DNA of 64,000 nucleotides from Mesorhizobium sp. M2D.F.Ca.ET.226.01.1.1 (GCF_004022705.2 NZ_RZOY02000013.1:1-64000), one strand, 5' to 3'; shown: positions 42,001 through 50,346, counted from the stretch's first letter. Program-made: numbers and translations. Notes: generated by a model from the sequence alone, not told the origin.

Positions 42001-42354
42001 GACTTCGGGGTCGAGCTGCTCGCTGAGCGTCGTGAAGCCGCAAAGGTCGGCGAACAGGACCGTTACCGTTCGGCGATCGGCGTCGGAGACGGGATGCAGC
42101 CCGTCTTCGCTTTCGATTTTCGCAAGCAGCGACGGAGTTCGAGAAGGCGGCACAATGGTCCGGCTTGGTGTCGGAGCGGGCCGTTCGACGGCCTTTGCAG
42201 GCGCACCGACGCTGGCCCCACATTTCGGACAGAACTCGAAATCAGGTGCGCAGAGGTAGCCGCAACTGGCGCATGGCACGGGCTGGCGCTTGCCACACTT
42301 CGGACAGAAGGCGAAACCGCTCTCAACCTCGAAACCGCAGCCCAAGCAGTCCAT
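39055..42354 (-). CDS. Zinc-ribbon / class III adenylate cyclase / AAA ATPase / TPR signalling protein
   Basis: About 1099 residues. Residues 1-45 hold paired CxxC zinc ribbons (CLGCGFEVESGFAFCPKCG, CASCGY, CPKCGASVG). At about 90-270 is a cyclase domain with both metal Asp residues (VLFADLCGFTTLSEQ; DKFIGDALLALFGAP), a Lys before the second and VTGDTVNTAQRLQ, the adenylate-cyclase pattern. Around 325 comes Walker A GEAGIGKSRLV of a STAND-like AAA module, and the C-terminal 450 residues are helical TPR-like repeats. The architecture suits a large ligand- or partner-gated cAMP source. The ATG with upstream GAGG fits the zinc-ribbon start better than an ATG 52 codons upstream. Confidence 0.88.
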   Translation of the reverse strand: MDCLGCGFEVESGFAFCPKCGKRQPVPCASCGYLCAPDFEFCPKCGASVGAPAKAVERPAPTPSRTIVPPSRTPSLLAKIESEDGLHPVSDADRRTVTVLFADLCGFTTLSEQLDPEVMQALQNDLFKELTAAVRNFGGFVDKFIGDALLALFGAPVAHEDDPERALRAALDMIARTARLGESTSHSGSPLLLHIGINTGPVVTGGLGIGTAKSYSVTGDTVNTAQRLQSLAAPGEVLVGELTHRLTRHAFSYESLGDVVLRGKAGSVLVHRLDGPLAAPRAARGLEALGLSAPIIGRGAELNRMLASLDQACGGSAQLVRLVGEAGIGKSRLVKEFVARVGDEDRFRNVAVRQATCSPLGEQSFGALGAVVRSAAGMMQNDNGEEMREKLAGLLTDLGLQGEEAKRLMPLLYHVLGLGDPDATLQHVEPEQLRRQILYAVRTIIERRLALSPLLIVVEDLHWADAASLEALRFVMDRLERTRLMLLVTHRPAPDNDQLDSSRVSHTALRLSPLNSDEGRSLLAALFGESWVSSTGSLVDQILERAGGNPLFIEEIVRGLIDRGVLVREGQRWRTVAGEVATGIPATIQAMLLARVDRLPQEVRRLAQEAAVIGPRFDATLLKAVTADPGRLEAGCELLCDAEIIEEVAGSGSVSSQSYRFTQTLLQDVIYQNLLLQRRTDIHGRVGAALEQLCGDKPERLEDLTALGHHFAQSAERERGAHYLQTAGDRARMIYANDDALRFYERALTALRETGQTPLKLAIAERIADLSGPTGRRDVAHQHYETVLQAYRASADRVASARVLRKIGRLLWDVGKRDNAESHYAEAAALLDGADAPVEQAHLWQERGRQAFRSGDNALAAKWADAALDCVRTLTTEHVSEIGRDATLVTAEALNTKAVALARLGRDREAVGQVERSIELAEAAGLLGTACRGYTNLGVLYTTIDPTKAMEVCRRGLEVARHIGDLGFQARLLANLAVACCTFTDRCPTEGVPAAEKAIEIDRALDQREHLSVPLIVLGQIHQCNGRPELAIGLFHEALDVARETGEPQLLFPCYDGLATLNLDLDNLAEAERYFSLAQGICAQHGLDPEGLVVLPFLD

Positions 42355-42725
42355 GGAACAAGACCTCACTTGCGGCCGTGACGGCGTGATCTCGCTACGC
42401 GCTTCACGGCCAGGGTGTTCACAAGGATGGACCGATCGCGGCCGACCAGCAAGCGGTTGCGCAATTTGTCTCGCCCAGGCGCATCGATTGCGGCTCTGGG
42501 CGGTCGGCATGAGCGCTTGTTATTCAAGCCTGTCTTCAAGGCTCTTTTGCCTGCCTCCAATTCACCTCGATCTTGACAGAGCGGCGCTGCTATCCGATGC
42601 CGTTATCCCGTTCTAGTCAGTCGCCGACTCTTGCCGAAGAAAACCAAAGCTCGATGAACCAGGAAATCGCCGGCTATTTTTCGGGACCCTTGTTCTCCCT
42701 TCGAACCAGGCGCGGGTAAGACGGC
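42355..42725. other. Divergent promoter region
   Basis: Separates the large cyclase gene from the GT2-methyltransferase-deacetylase gene. Open frames here are extensions of the neighbouring genes without similarity. A TTGACA hexamer is present at 42573-42578, but no good -10 hexamer lies 16-18 bases downstream, so I do not call a promoter. Confidence 0.5.
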
Positions 42726-45647
42726 GTGGCGCATAACCCCTTGGTCTCAATCGTGGTTGCTGCGCACAACGCGGAGGCGACGCTGGCGCGCGCGCTCGAT
42801 AGCCTGCTCGAACAGGAAATAGCGGATTGGGAGGCGATCATCGTCGACGACGCCTCCACGGACCGCAGCCCCGCGATCATCGCCGCTTATGTGGAGCGCG
42901 ATGCCCGGTTTCAGACGTTAACCATTTCCGCCAATAGCCCCGCCCGCGCACGCAACAGCGGGATTTCGACAGCGCGCGGCCAGTGGCTGATGTTTCTGGA
43001 TGCCGACGATTGGGTGGATGCCAGCTTCCTCGCCAAAATGCTGTCCGCGCTGAAAACCGCTCCCGATGCGGTGGCCGCCTATTGCGGTTCCCGGCGCGTG
43101 ATTCCGGACGGCGCGCTCACCCCGCCGAGCATCTCGCCGGAGGTGGCGGTCCAGCCCTTCGAAACATTCGCCCGCCGCTGTGTCATTTGCACGCACGCGC
43201 TGCTGGTCGACCGGGGGGCGATTGTCGGGTTAGGCGGTTTCGACGCTTCGCTGCGCACTTGGGAGGACTGGGACCTATGGCAGCGTCTCGCACGTCTGGG
43301 CAGACGTTGGGTGATGGTCGACGAGCCGCTCGCTTTCCATCGGATCAATCCCAACGCGCTCTCCCGCAATTCGGCGCAGATGATGGCGGATGCGGAAATC
43401 GTGATCGCCCGCGGCTTTTCGCCTGATCCCAGGGTCAAACACCCGGCACCGGCTCACGCCAATGGGGCGATCGAGGCCAACGGCGGCACGGCTGCCGAAG
43501 CCCTCGCGTGGTTCGCGTTGTGGAACGCTGCGTCGGATTGCGGCCGTGGCTCGCTCTCGATCAACTCGCGGTCCCTGCGCGCGCTCCCGGCAGGACGCAA
43601 GTGGGCGCGTGACAACGCCAAGGTGGTCCTCGATGGCCTGATGGTGGGAAGCCTGTCGGTGCCGGCGCAATTGGGAGCCAGGTGGGACAGGTTCGGCGGC
43701 GCCATCACCGAGTTGACCATCGAACTCGGCAAGCTCTACGGCGATCCCGGAGCTGGTCGCCGCGTCCAGTATCACCTTGAGCAAATGCTTCTCGACTTCG
43801 ATGACCTTGCCGCGCCGCGCAAACTGGGGCGGACACTCGGACTTCGCGTCGACGCTCGAAATCCGACCTCGACCGAAATTCCGGACGGAATCGACCAGAT
43901 CTATGCCTATCTGATGATAGATAGGCGGATCGAGGCTCGCATCCAGTTCGGCGCACTCGGAAGAGTGACAAGGCGTCATTGGATTGAATTGATCCTGAAT
44001 CTCGTGCCCCCTGAGCGGCTTGCGCAGCAAAAGGGCGCCGGTGCCGACACGTTTGCAGCCGAGGCATCGTCGTCCATAGCGGAAAGCCGGTCCGATCGGG
44101 ACAGCCACTTCGGCAAACTCGCGCGATTGGCCACTGAGGCGCAGGAACAGGTTCGGTCGAGCGCCGAACCTGCAGAGCGTCTTGCGGCACCGCGCCGGAA
44201 ACCCGCCGCGGATGACCACGACAATGATCGCACGTCGTTCTGGGACCGCCATTTCGCGACCGAGGATCCCTGGAACTACGGTTCGCCCTATGAGCAGGAA
44301 AAATATGAGCGGCAGCTCGAAATTCTGCCTGCCGGTCCCATCGGACGGGCGCTTGAGCTGGCCTGCGCGGAGGGCCACTTCACGCGGCAGTTGGCGCCGC
44401 GAGTGGGCCATTTGACCGCAACTGACATCTCCGCCGTAGCCATCGGGCGGGCGCGCGAGCGATGCAGCGATCAGCCGAATGTCGAGTTCGGCGTACTGGA
44501 TTTCTCCGCGGACACGCTGCCGGGCGAAATGGATCTGATCTTCTGTTCGGAAGTGCTCTACTACCTGGATGATCTCGCCGAGTTGCGGCGCATCGCCAAA
44601 AAATTTGTCGATGCGTTGGCGCCTGGCGGCAGTTTCATCAGCGCACACGCATTCGTGCTGCGCGACAATCCCGAAAGGACGGGCTTCGACTGGAACACAT
44701 TCGGCGCGCAAGCGATCTCAGAGACGCTGGCAGCGGCCGAAGGCCTCGTCCTCGAGCAATCGATTGAGACCGAGCTCTATCGCATAGACCGTTTCCGCCG
44801 CCTGTCACCAGGCGACGTGGCGACGGAACCGATGATTGATCATGTGCCAATACGCGCGCCCGTCGGATTAGGAGTCGCGCGAAATATCGTCTGGGGCGGG
44901 GCGCGGGCCTTGCGCCGCGACGTCGCACGCAGCGAGCGGCGGCAGCGCATCCCTGTCCTCATGTATCACAGCGTCGCCGACGATGGTCCGGCCGCCCTCG
45001 CCCGTTTTCGGTGCACGCCCGCCGCATTCGCCAGCCAGATGGCATGGCTGCGCGCCAACGGCTTCCACGCGATTAGTTCCGAGCAGCTCGAACGGTTCAT
45101 CGCCGACCGTCAGCCTTTCGTTGGCCGCCCGGTGCTCATCACATTCGATGACGGTTTCCAGAACTTTGCCGACCATGCCTGGCCGGCCTTGCGCAAGAAC
45201 GACCTGACCGCGGAAGTATTCCTGGTGACGGACTTGGTGGGCAAAAGTGCAGAGTGGGACGCCCACAACGGTCCGCTGACGCCGCTTATGGACGCCGGGA
45301 CGGTGCGACGCCTCGCGGGCGAAGGTGCGTTTTTCGGAAGCCATATGGCGACGCATCGCGCGATCGATGGTCTGTCGACTTCCGACCTGGCCGCCGAGCT
45401 CCTGCGCTCTCGTATGTTCATCGAGCGGTGGACCGGTCGGCCAACCACGGCGTTCGCGGCGCCCTTCTCTGTCACCGACCGGCGGCTTGGCCGGCTGGCC
45501 AGGGAGTGCGGCTATCGGATCGGCTTCGGCGGCAGACACGGGCCGGCGGACCTCGATTGCGATCCCATCGACCTTCCGCGCATCGAGATTCGTGGGGATC
45601 GCTCGCTCGATGACTTTGTTGCCATTGTCGAGGCCGTGCTCGGATGA
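42726..45647 (+). CDS. Trifunctional GT2 glycosyltransferase / class I methyltransferase / polysaccharide deacetylase
   Basis: A 973-residue fusion. Residues about 6-230 are a family 2 glycosyltransferase (VSIVVAAHNAEATLARALDS, DDASTD, and the metal-binding LMFLDADDW). Around 495-700 is a SAM methyltransferase similar to NodS (FWDRHFATEDPWNYGSPYEQ, ALELACAEGHFTRQL, EVLYYLDDLAEL). From about 745 on is a CE4 NodB-like deacetylase (VLMYHSVADDG, metal-binding ITFDDGF near 805-811 and HMATH). The three activities parallel NodC, NodS and NodB of Nod-factor synthesis. Rhizobial proteins with this architecture exist, but their product is not known to me; export-linked surface glycan or glycolipid modification is likely. 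Starts at GTG. Confidence 0.87.
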   Translation: MAHNPLVSIVVAAHNAEATLARALDSLLEQEIADWEAIIVDDASTDRSPAIIAAYVERDARFQTLTISANSPARARNSGISTARGQWLMFLDADDWVDASFLAKMLSALKTAPDAVAAYCGSRRVIPDGALTPPSISPEVAVQPFETFARRCVICTHALLVDRGAIVGLGGFDASLRTWEDWDLWQRLARLGRRWVMVDEPLAFHRINPNALSRNSAQMMADAEIVIARGFSPDPRVKHPAPAHANGAIEANGGTAAEALAWFALWNAASDCGRGSLSINSRSLRALPAGRKWARDNAKVVLDGLMVGSLSVPAQLGARWDRFGGAITELTIELGKLYGDPGAGRRVQYHLEQMLLDFDDLAAPRKLGRTLGLRVDARNPTSTEIPDGIDQIYAYLMIDRRIEARIQFGALGRVTRRHWIELILNLVPPERLAQQKGAGADTFAAEASSSIAESRSDRDSHFGKLARLATEAQEQVRSSAEPAERLAAPRRKPAADDHDNDRTSFWDRHFATEDPWNYGSPYEQEKYERQLEILPAGPIGRALELACAEGHFTRQLAPRVGHLTATDISAVAIGRARERCSDQPNVEFGVLDFSADTLPGEMDLIFCSEVLYYLDDLAELRRIAKKFVDALAPGGSFISAHAFVLRDNPERTGFDWNTFGAQAISETLAAAEGLVLEQSIETELYRIDRFRRLSPGDVATEPMIDHVPIRAPVGLGVARNIVWGGARALRRDVARSERRQRIPVLMYHSVADDGPAALARFRCTPAAFASQMAWLRANGFHAISSEQLERFIADRQPFVGRPVLITFDDGFQNFADHAWPALRKNDLTAEVFLVTDLVGKSAEWDAHNGPLTPLMDAGTVRRLAGEGAFFGSHMATHRAIDGLSTSDLAAELLRSRMFIERWTGRPTTAFAAPFSVTDRRLGRLARECGYRIGFGGRHGPADLDCDPIDLPRIEIRGDRSLDDFVAIVEAVLG

Positions 45648-45693
45648 AGCGGCCGGCCCATCGATAAGCCCCGTCGCTTCCGGTTTATGCGCC

Positions 45694-47079
45694 TCAGGTC
45701 GCGTTGATCGCTGCCTTGCCGATCTTGCGCCATCGGGCGTTTTCGCGAACCAGTTTCAAGTCGTCGGTCGTCTCGGCAAATGTCCGCAATCGGTATTGCC
45801 GGAGCAGGTCCGGGAAGAGCGCCCCTTCCGGCAGGCCGGCCAGCTGCTCGCGGACCGAGATCTTTTCATCGATGACCCGCGTGCCCCAGGCATTTTCCCG
45901 AATCTGCAGCTCCGCAGCCAGATCAAGTTCTTCCGGTGCGTTTTCGTCCAGCGCAGCCAGCAGGATCGAGTGGAAAAGCGCTACATAGCCAATCTGTCTC
46001 AGGCCGCCCACAACCCGCACCCGTGGCAATATGGCAAGCACGAGGAACATCAGAAACAGGTTCGGCAGCAGCATGCCGTCCAGCAGCGCCTGCCTGAGAT
46101 GCGGCCGCTCGAACGGGACGGAAAGACCATGCGGCCTGTCAGGCTCGATCAGGTGCCCGTTGTCGAGGACGAGCCTGCGCACGCGCTCCTCGCGGATGCC
46201 CCAGAAATAGTCCGTGGCATTGGGCAGGAATCTGCCAAACGGGCTCGACATGGCCTCTTGCAAGGCACGGTCGAGACGCTGGCGTCTTGCGGGCTGGGTG
46301 AGCAGCCTGGAAAGAAGGCTGCCGTCATGTTCCAGATGCCGAGCCATGGCAGAAGCGGCGAGCCGATCATCGATGAAGACGGGAGCGGCCATGCCGGAAC
46401 GATCCCAATTGGCGACCAGATCCTCGTTGAGGGCTGTCAGCGCATCGGCGGCGGTTCCAAACACCTTGTCCTGACTGGCAAGCAGTGTGCCCCGCCAGCG
46501 GCTGGCATCCTTTTCATCGCCAACCGCTTCGATCGCGCGCTTGTTGAGGGAGACAGGACCGGCCACGCAGACGCTCTTGCGGCACAGTTTGTGGCGCCCC
46601 AAGCCAAACAGGTTGACCTTGTCGTCGCCGACATCGAGCCATCCCGGCCCCTCCCGGCCAACGGTCTCCATGGTCATCGTCGTTCCCATGAAGCCGAAGA
46701 AGGCCGACAGCCCGTTTTCTACCGCGCCGAGCCAGGCAAGCAGGAGGGCATCGAAGGTAATCCGATCCATTAGGAGGAGGCAGTGCAGGCCGGATTGAAT
46801 GACCGGTCTGTGCTCGAACTCTTCCAGGACCTTGGCGACCTCCTCAGGCTGCATGATCGCATCGAGGCGCTGACGCAGGACGTCGCGCAGGATCGAGCGG
46901 GCGGCGATCGCCGGGCCCGATACAGGCCTTGCCACCGGCCGCCACAGATGGCGGGCGTAGTCGGAAACCGGTGCATTCCAGTTCTGCTCGATGTCGCGTG
47001 CGACTTCCGGGCAGAGCAGCGACAGCACAGCCAGAATTTCCACCGGAGGCGTAGGGGTTGGATCAAAGACGGCGGTCAT
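45694..47079 (-). CDS. Uncharacterised 461-residue protein
   Basis: I do not recognise a family. The protein starts MTAVFDPTPTPPVEILAVLS, has a basic/Cys patch HKLCRKSVCVAG near residue 185, many amphipathic helices, and a hydrophobic stretch LFLMFLVLAILPRVRVVGGL near residue 340 that could be one membrane-associated helix. There is no signal peptide. It converges on the GT2-methyltransferase-deacetylase fusion gene and is followed, on its upstream side, by a same-strand GNAT acetyltransferase gene. The long, uninterrupted reading frame with consistent codon use supports a real gene. Confidence 0.75.
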   Translation of the reverse strand: MTAVFDPTPTPPVEILAVLSLLCPEVARDIEQNWNAPVSDYARHLWRPVARPVSGPAIAARSILRDVLRQRLDAIMQPEEVAKVLEEFEHRPVIQSGLHCLLLMDRITFDALLLAWLGAVENGLSAFFGFMGTTMTMETVGREGPGWLDVGDDKVNLFGLGRHKLCRKSVCVAGPVSLNKRAIEAVGDEKDASRWRGTLLASQDKVFGTAADALTALNEDLVANWDRSGMAAPVFIDDRLAASAMARHLEHDGSLLSRLLTQPARRQRLDRALQEAMSSPFGRFLPNATDYFWGIREERVRRLVLDNGHLIEPDRPHGLSVPFERPHLRQALLDGMLLPNLFLMFLVLAILPRVRVVGGLRQIGYVALFHSILLAALDENAPEELDLAAELQIRENAWGTRVIDEKISVREQLAGLPEGALFPDLLRQYRLRTFAETTDDLKLVRENARWRKIGKAAINAT

Positions 47080-47129
47080 TGGTCCCGTCTAGCCGCATGT
47101 GTTGCAAACGCCAAGGGAAACAGCGAATC

Positions 47130-47654
47130 TCAGAACCGCAGTCGGGCCATGCTCAGGAGGTCGTGGTACTGCCCGTCGGTGAAGCCGGCCTTCACATGCC
47201 GACCTTCGACCTCGAAGCCGTGGCTCGTGTAGAGACGGACGGCCGGTTCGTTGTCGGCATAGACGGTCAATTCGACCCGCTTCAGGGCCCGCCAGTTATC
47301 GGCCACGTCAAGCAGCGCGGAAAGTATGGCAGAGCCGATGCCCTTGCCGACAAAGGCATCGTCAAGGCCGATATTGATCTCGCCGACATGCGAACGGCGC
47401 GGCGAACTCTGCACGACCAGGTTGCCATGGCCGACGACCTTGCCCTCCAGCTCCGCGACGATCCAGGTGGTTTCCTGGCCGGACTTGGCGATGCGCCGCT
47501 CCACCTGCTCCACCCTCTCGAAGGGCATTCGGAGCGTGCCCCAGCGGAAGCCCGGCATGTTGAAGATAGCGCAAAGCGCCTCCGCATCACTTGGCCGGAC
47601 GGCTCGGAGCTGCGGCTGGATCTTCTCGGAGGATGGCGAGGTCGTACTGGTCAT
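47130..47654 (-). CDS. GNAT-family N-acetyltransferase
   Basis: A 174-residue acetyltransferase of the RimI/RimJ-like type. Typical elements are LRAVRPSDAEALCAIFNMPG at the N-terminus, GHGNLVVQSSPRRSHVGEIN, the acetyl-CoA-binding loop DDAFVGKGIGSAILSALLDV (Q/RxxGxG/A variant GKGIGS) and LTVYADNEPAVRLYTSHGFE. The acceptor is unknown. The promoter region upstream contains a long copy of the palindromic repeat starting 14 bases before the ATG, so the element overlaps the expected promoter or leader. Confidence 0.88.
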   Translation of the reverse strand: MTSTTSPSSEKIQPQLRAVRPSDAEALCAIFNMPGFRWGTLRMPFERVEQVERRIAKSGQETTWIVAELEGKVVGHGNLVVQSSPRRSHVGEINIGLDDAFVGKGIGSAILSALLDVADNWRALKRVELTVYADNEPAVRLYTSHGFEVEGRHVKAGFTDGQYHDLLSMARLRF

Positions 47655-47667
47655 GGCGTTCCCGGCT

Positions 47668-47769
47668 AGAGCAATTCCAGGAAAAGTGTAAGCGGTTTTC
47701 CGCCCGGAATTGCGTCAGAACAAAGAGATAGAGCAGTTCGCCGTTTCCTTTGAAACGGTGAAATGCTCT
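47668..47769. repeat. Palindromic intergenic repeat, copy D (long form)
   Basis: About 102 bp from AGAGCA to TGCTCT. The first half (AGAGCAATTCCAGGAAAAGT ... GGTTTTCCGCCCGGAATTGCG) and second half (CCGTTTC-CTTT-GAAACGG hairpin, then TGAAATGCTCT) make up the complete composite element, and match copy A. It lies between the GNAT gene start and the end of a membrane protein gene, so it forms a structured leader or promoter-region element. Confidence 0.87.
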
Positions 47770-47830
47770 AAGGCAATCGGTCCGGCACGATGCACCGGAC
47801 GTCACCTGAAAATCCAGTCGTGTCCCTAAA

Positions 47831-48655
47831 CTATGATGCCGATTGCGAGCTAAAATGCCCGAAGGAAGCGTAGAGTTTGAAGACGCCGCTGAGACCGATC
47901 CAGCCGAAAAGGGCGAGCCAACATAATGTCTTTGTCGCCGTCCAGTCGATCCGGTGCACCGCAGCGTCGGTGATGACCAGGCCAAGGATGGCAAGCAGGC
48001 CAACAAGAAACTGCGCCAGGCCGAGCACAAGCAGTTCCTCGCGCGGCGCGTTTTTCCAGAGGAGATATACACCGCCGGCGCCGGCGAGGAAGATGGCGCT
48101 GTAGACCTGGGCGTGGAAGGGATCGACCGGCCATGGCCAGCTGCTGCTGACCACCCGGGGAACCACCAACATGCCGATGCCGTATAGCCCAAGGATCGCC
48201 GTTTCCGCTGACATGTAGCCGCGCCATGCGGGGGTCAAGGTCACGCCTTTTGCCGAAGGACGGGCCCTGGCCCGCCACAGGAACAGCCCGGATACCGCGG
48301 CCGAGGCAAGATAGACCAGGAACCAGAGCCAGGCCGCTTTTCGTTCGAAATTGAAATAGCCGAGATTGATGAACGAAGCCGCCGACACGATGACGGTGAA
48401 GATGAAGGCCATGACGAGCACCAGCCTGCCGGGCGACCAGCGATTCCAGAACAAGAGCGCCGCCATCACCGCCATTTCGGCGGTGTAGAAGCCGCCGAGG
48501 AAGCGGGCGCTGAACGGCGTGACGGGCCAGGGCCAGCGCGGCTTGACCAGCGCGGGCGCGAAAAACAGGCCGGCGCCCACGATCAGGACGATGATGACGG
48601 CCGCGGAGAAAAGGCGCAGGGCCCCTGGAAACGGCGGATTGTCGGATTTCGGCAT
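47831..48655 (-). CDS. Integral membrane protein with internally duplicated WPWPVxPF motif
   Basis: About 274 residues with eight predicted transmembrane segments in two similar four-segment halves. Each half contains the same motif near its second segment: WPWPVTPFSARFLGGFYTAE in half one and WPWPVDPFHAQVYSAIFLAG in half two, each preceded by a VxP..V stretch. The protein has no recognised family by eye. Its start is placed at MPKSDNPP because upstream in-frame sequence is not hydrophobic; ribosome-site support is weak. It is divergent from the cyclase at 48.9 kb. Confidence 0.75.
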   Translation of the reverse strand: MPKSDNPPFPGALRLFSAAVIIVLIVGAGLFFAPALVKPRWPWPVTPFSARFLGGFYTAEMAVMAALLFWNRWSPGRLVLVMAFIFTVIVSAASFINLGYFNFERKAAWLWFLVYLASAAVSGLFLWRARARPSAKGVTLTPAWRGYMSAETAILGLYGIGMLVVPRVVSSSWPWPVDPFHAQVYSAIFLAGAGGVYLLWKNAPREELLVLGLAQFLVGLLAILGLVITDAAVHRIDWTATKTLCWLALFGWIGLSGVFKLYASFGHFSSQSAS

Positions 48656-48859
48656 GGGAGAGAGCCCCAAAGATCGATGCCCATGCGCCATCATAGTGCC
48701 GCTTGGAGTCGGAGAAAATCCGTCCAATGGAAATCGAACCGTCGCCGTGCTTGTCTATTCGAATTGGCCGTACGGTCCGTTTCGAAGTAAAATGCGTCAT
48801 TCGGACCAAGCGCGGTCCGGTCAACACGCCCCCGGGGCGCATTTTCCGGAGCCTTTACG

Positions 48860-50275
48860 ATGAACGAAGCCCAGGATCTGTTCTCGCTTTTGCGGCAATC
48901 GAGCGATGTCGATCCGATAGCGGTCGACGCGATCAGGCGAACTATCGCGGAGGGCGATGACCGCGAGCTTTGCCGCATCAATGTGCCGGCTTTCGCCAGC
49001 AAGCATGGGCTCGACGAGGAGCGCGCCATAGGAGCCTTTCTCCACGCGGCGCGGGTGGGAATCTTCGACGTCTCCTGGAATGTCCTGTGCCCCGGCTGTG
49101 GCGGCGTGCTCGACACCAACGCCACGCTGAAAACCGTGCAGAAGGACGAATACACATGCGCGCTTTGCGCCTCGGGCTATTCGCCGACCCTCGACGAGAT
49201 GGTCGAGGTGACATTCACCGTCAGTCCCCGCATACGCAGGATTGCAGCCCACAATCCGCATGAGCTGCCGCCGCTGGAATATTTCCGGCAGATCTATTGG
49301 GCGTCCGGCGTTGATCTGCCCGATGAAGACTTCGCGAAAATCATGGAAGATATCTCGCTGGAGGACATCGAGCTTGCGCCCGGTGAAAAGGCGGTTCTGA
49401 CCGTACAGCTTCCGTCCGATTTCATCATCGTCTTCGAGCCGGTTACCCATTCGGTGCAGTTCATCGACGTGAAGGGTGAGCCGACAAAGGAGCGCCGAAG
49501 CCTTTCGCTGGTCTTCGATCGCGACCATGTCCAGAGCCAGACGCTGGAGATGCAACCCGGCCCGTTGCGCATTTCACTGGAAAACAGGACCGACACACGC
49601 GTGCTGCCGACGGTGTTCATCGCCGGCCAGGGCTTGCACGATCTGCTGGGCAGGCGCCGGCCCTTCCTCACCGCCAAGCGCCTGCTCACCAATCAGACGT
49701 TCCGCGACCTCTACCGCACGGATACGCTCGACATCAACCAGCGCCTGAAGATCACCAGCCTGACCTTCCTGTTCACTGACCTGCGCGGATCGACCGCGCT
49801 TTACGAACGGGTGGGCGACCTTTCGGCCTTCGATCTCGTGCGCGCGCATTTCCAAGTTCTGCACGAGATCGTGGCGGCGGAGGCGGGCGCCGTGGTGAAG
49901 ACGATCGGCGATGCGGTGATGGCGACCTTCGCGACGCCTGATCGTGCGATTGCCGCGGCCCTCAGGATGCGCGATGCCATGCGTGCGCTCAACGAGAAGA
50001 GCGGGCGCGAGGACCTGCTGCTCAAGATCGGAGTCCATGCCGGTCCCTGCATCGCCGTGTCCATGAACGAGCGACAGGACTATTTCGGCCAGACGGTCAA
50101 CATTGCTTCGCGGGTGCAGAACCTTGCTAACGCACAGGCGATCTTCGCCACTCATGCGGTGGTCGACGACAATCTCACCGCCGATCTATTGCACAGCAAG
50201 GCGCTGACGCCGGTGCCCCACGAGGTCTCGCTGCGCGGCATTGAGCGGGAGATAGCAGTATATACGATCCCCTGA
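48860..50275 (+). CDS. Class III adenylate/guanylate cyclase with N-terminal zinc-ribbon sensor domain
   Basis: A 471-residue protein. The N-terminal 270 residues form a DUF5939-like region with a zinc ribbon CPGCGG ... CALCASG near residues 78-105. The C-terminal cyclase domain has metal Asp residues in LTFLFTDLRGSTALYERVGD and VVKTIGDAVMATF, and YFGQTVNIASRVQ carries Asn and Arg; the Gln at the base-selecting position makes nucleotide preference uncertain. GGAGCC precedes the ATG. The gene is divergent from the membrane protein gene and is followed by a 15-bp tandem repeat. Confidence 0.87.
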   Translation: MNEAQDLFSLLRQSSDVDPIAVDAIRRTIAEGDDRELCRINVPAFASKHGLDEERAIGAFLHAARVGIFDVSWNVLCPGCGGVLDTNATLKTVQKDEYTCALCASGYSPTLDEMVEVTFTVSPRIRRIAAHNPHELPPLEYFRQIYWASGVDLPDEDFAKIMEDISLEDIELAPGEKAVLTVQLPSDFIIVFEPVTHSVQFIDVKGEPTKERRSLSLVFDRDHVQSQTLEMQPGPLRISLENRTDTRVLPTVFIAGQGLHDLLGRRRPFLTAKRLLTNQTFRDLYRTDTLDINQRLKITSLTFLFTDLRGSTALYERVGDLSAFDLVRAHFQVLHEIVAAEAGAVVKTIGDAVMATFATPDRAIAAALRMRDAMRALNEKSGREDLLLKIGVHAGPCIAVSMNERQDYFGQTVNIASRVQNLANAQAIFATHAVVDDNLTADLLHSKALTPVPHEVSLRGIEREIAVYTIP

Positions 50276-50286
50276 AGAAGCTTAGT

Positions 50287-50346
50287 CCTGAAGACTTGGC
50301 CCCTGAAGGCTCGGCCCCTGAAGGCTCGGCCCCTGAAGGCCTGGAT
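50287..50346. repeat. 15-bp tandem repeat, about four units
   Basis: Units CCTGAAGGCTCGGCC at 50302-50316 and 50317-50331 are identical; the preceding unit (CCTGAAGACTTGGCC) and the following one (CCTGAAGGCCTGGAT) are diverged. It lies in the 82-bp gap between the converging cyclase and methyltransferase stop codons. The unit is a multiple of three, so it could be translated if either gene read through. No terminator is obvious here. Confidence 0.85.

Noticed and set aside
42726..45647. A true nod operon
   Set aside because: There is no nodA, nodIJ, nod box or nodD in the window and the domains are fused; the resemblance is at the domain-family level only.
50287..50346. Possible CRISPR-like array
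   Set aside because: The units are directly adjacent with no spacers and are only 15 bp; this is a simple tandem repeat.
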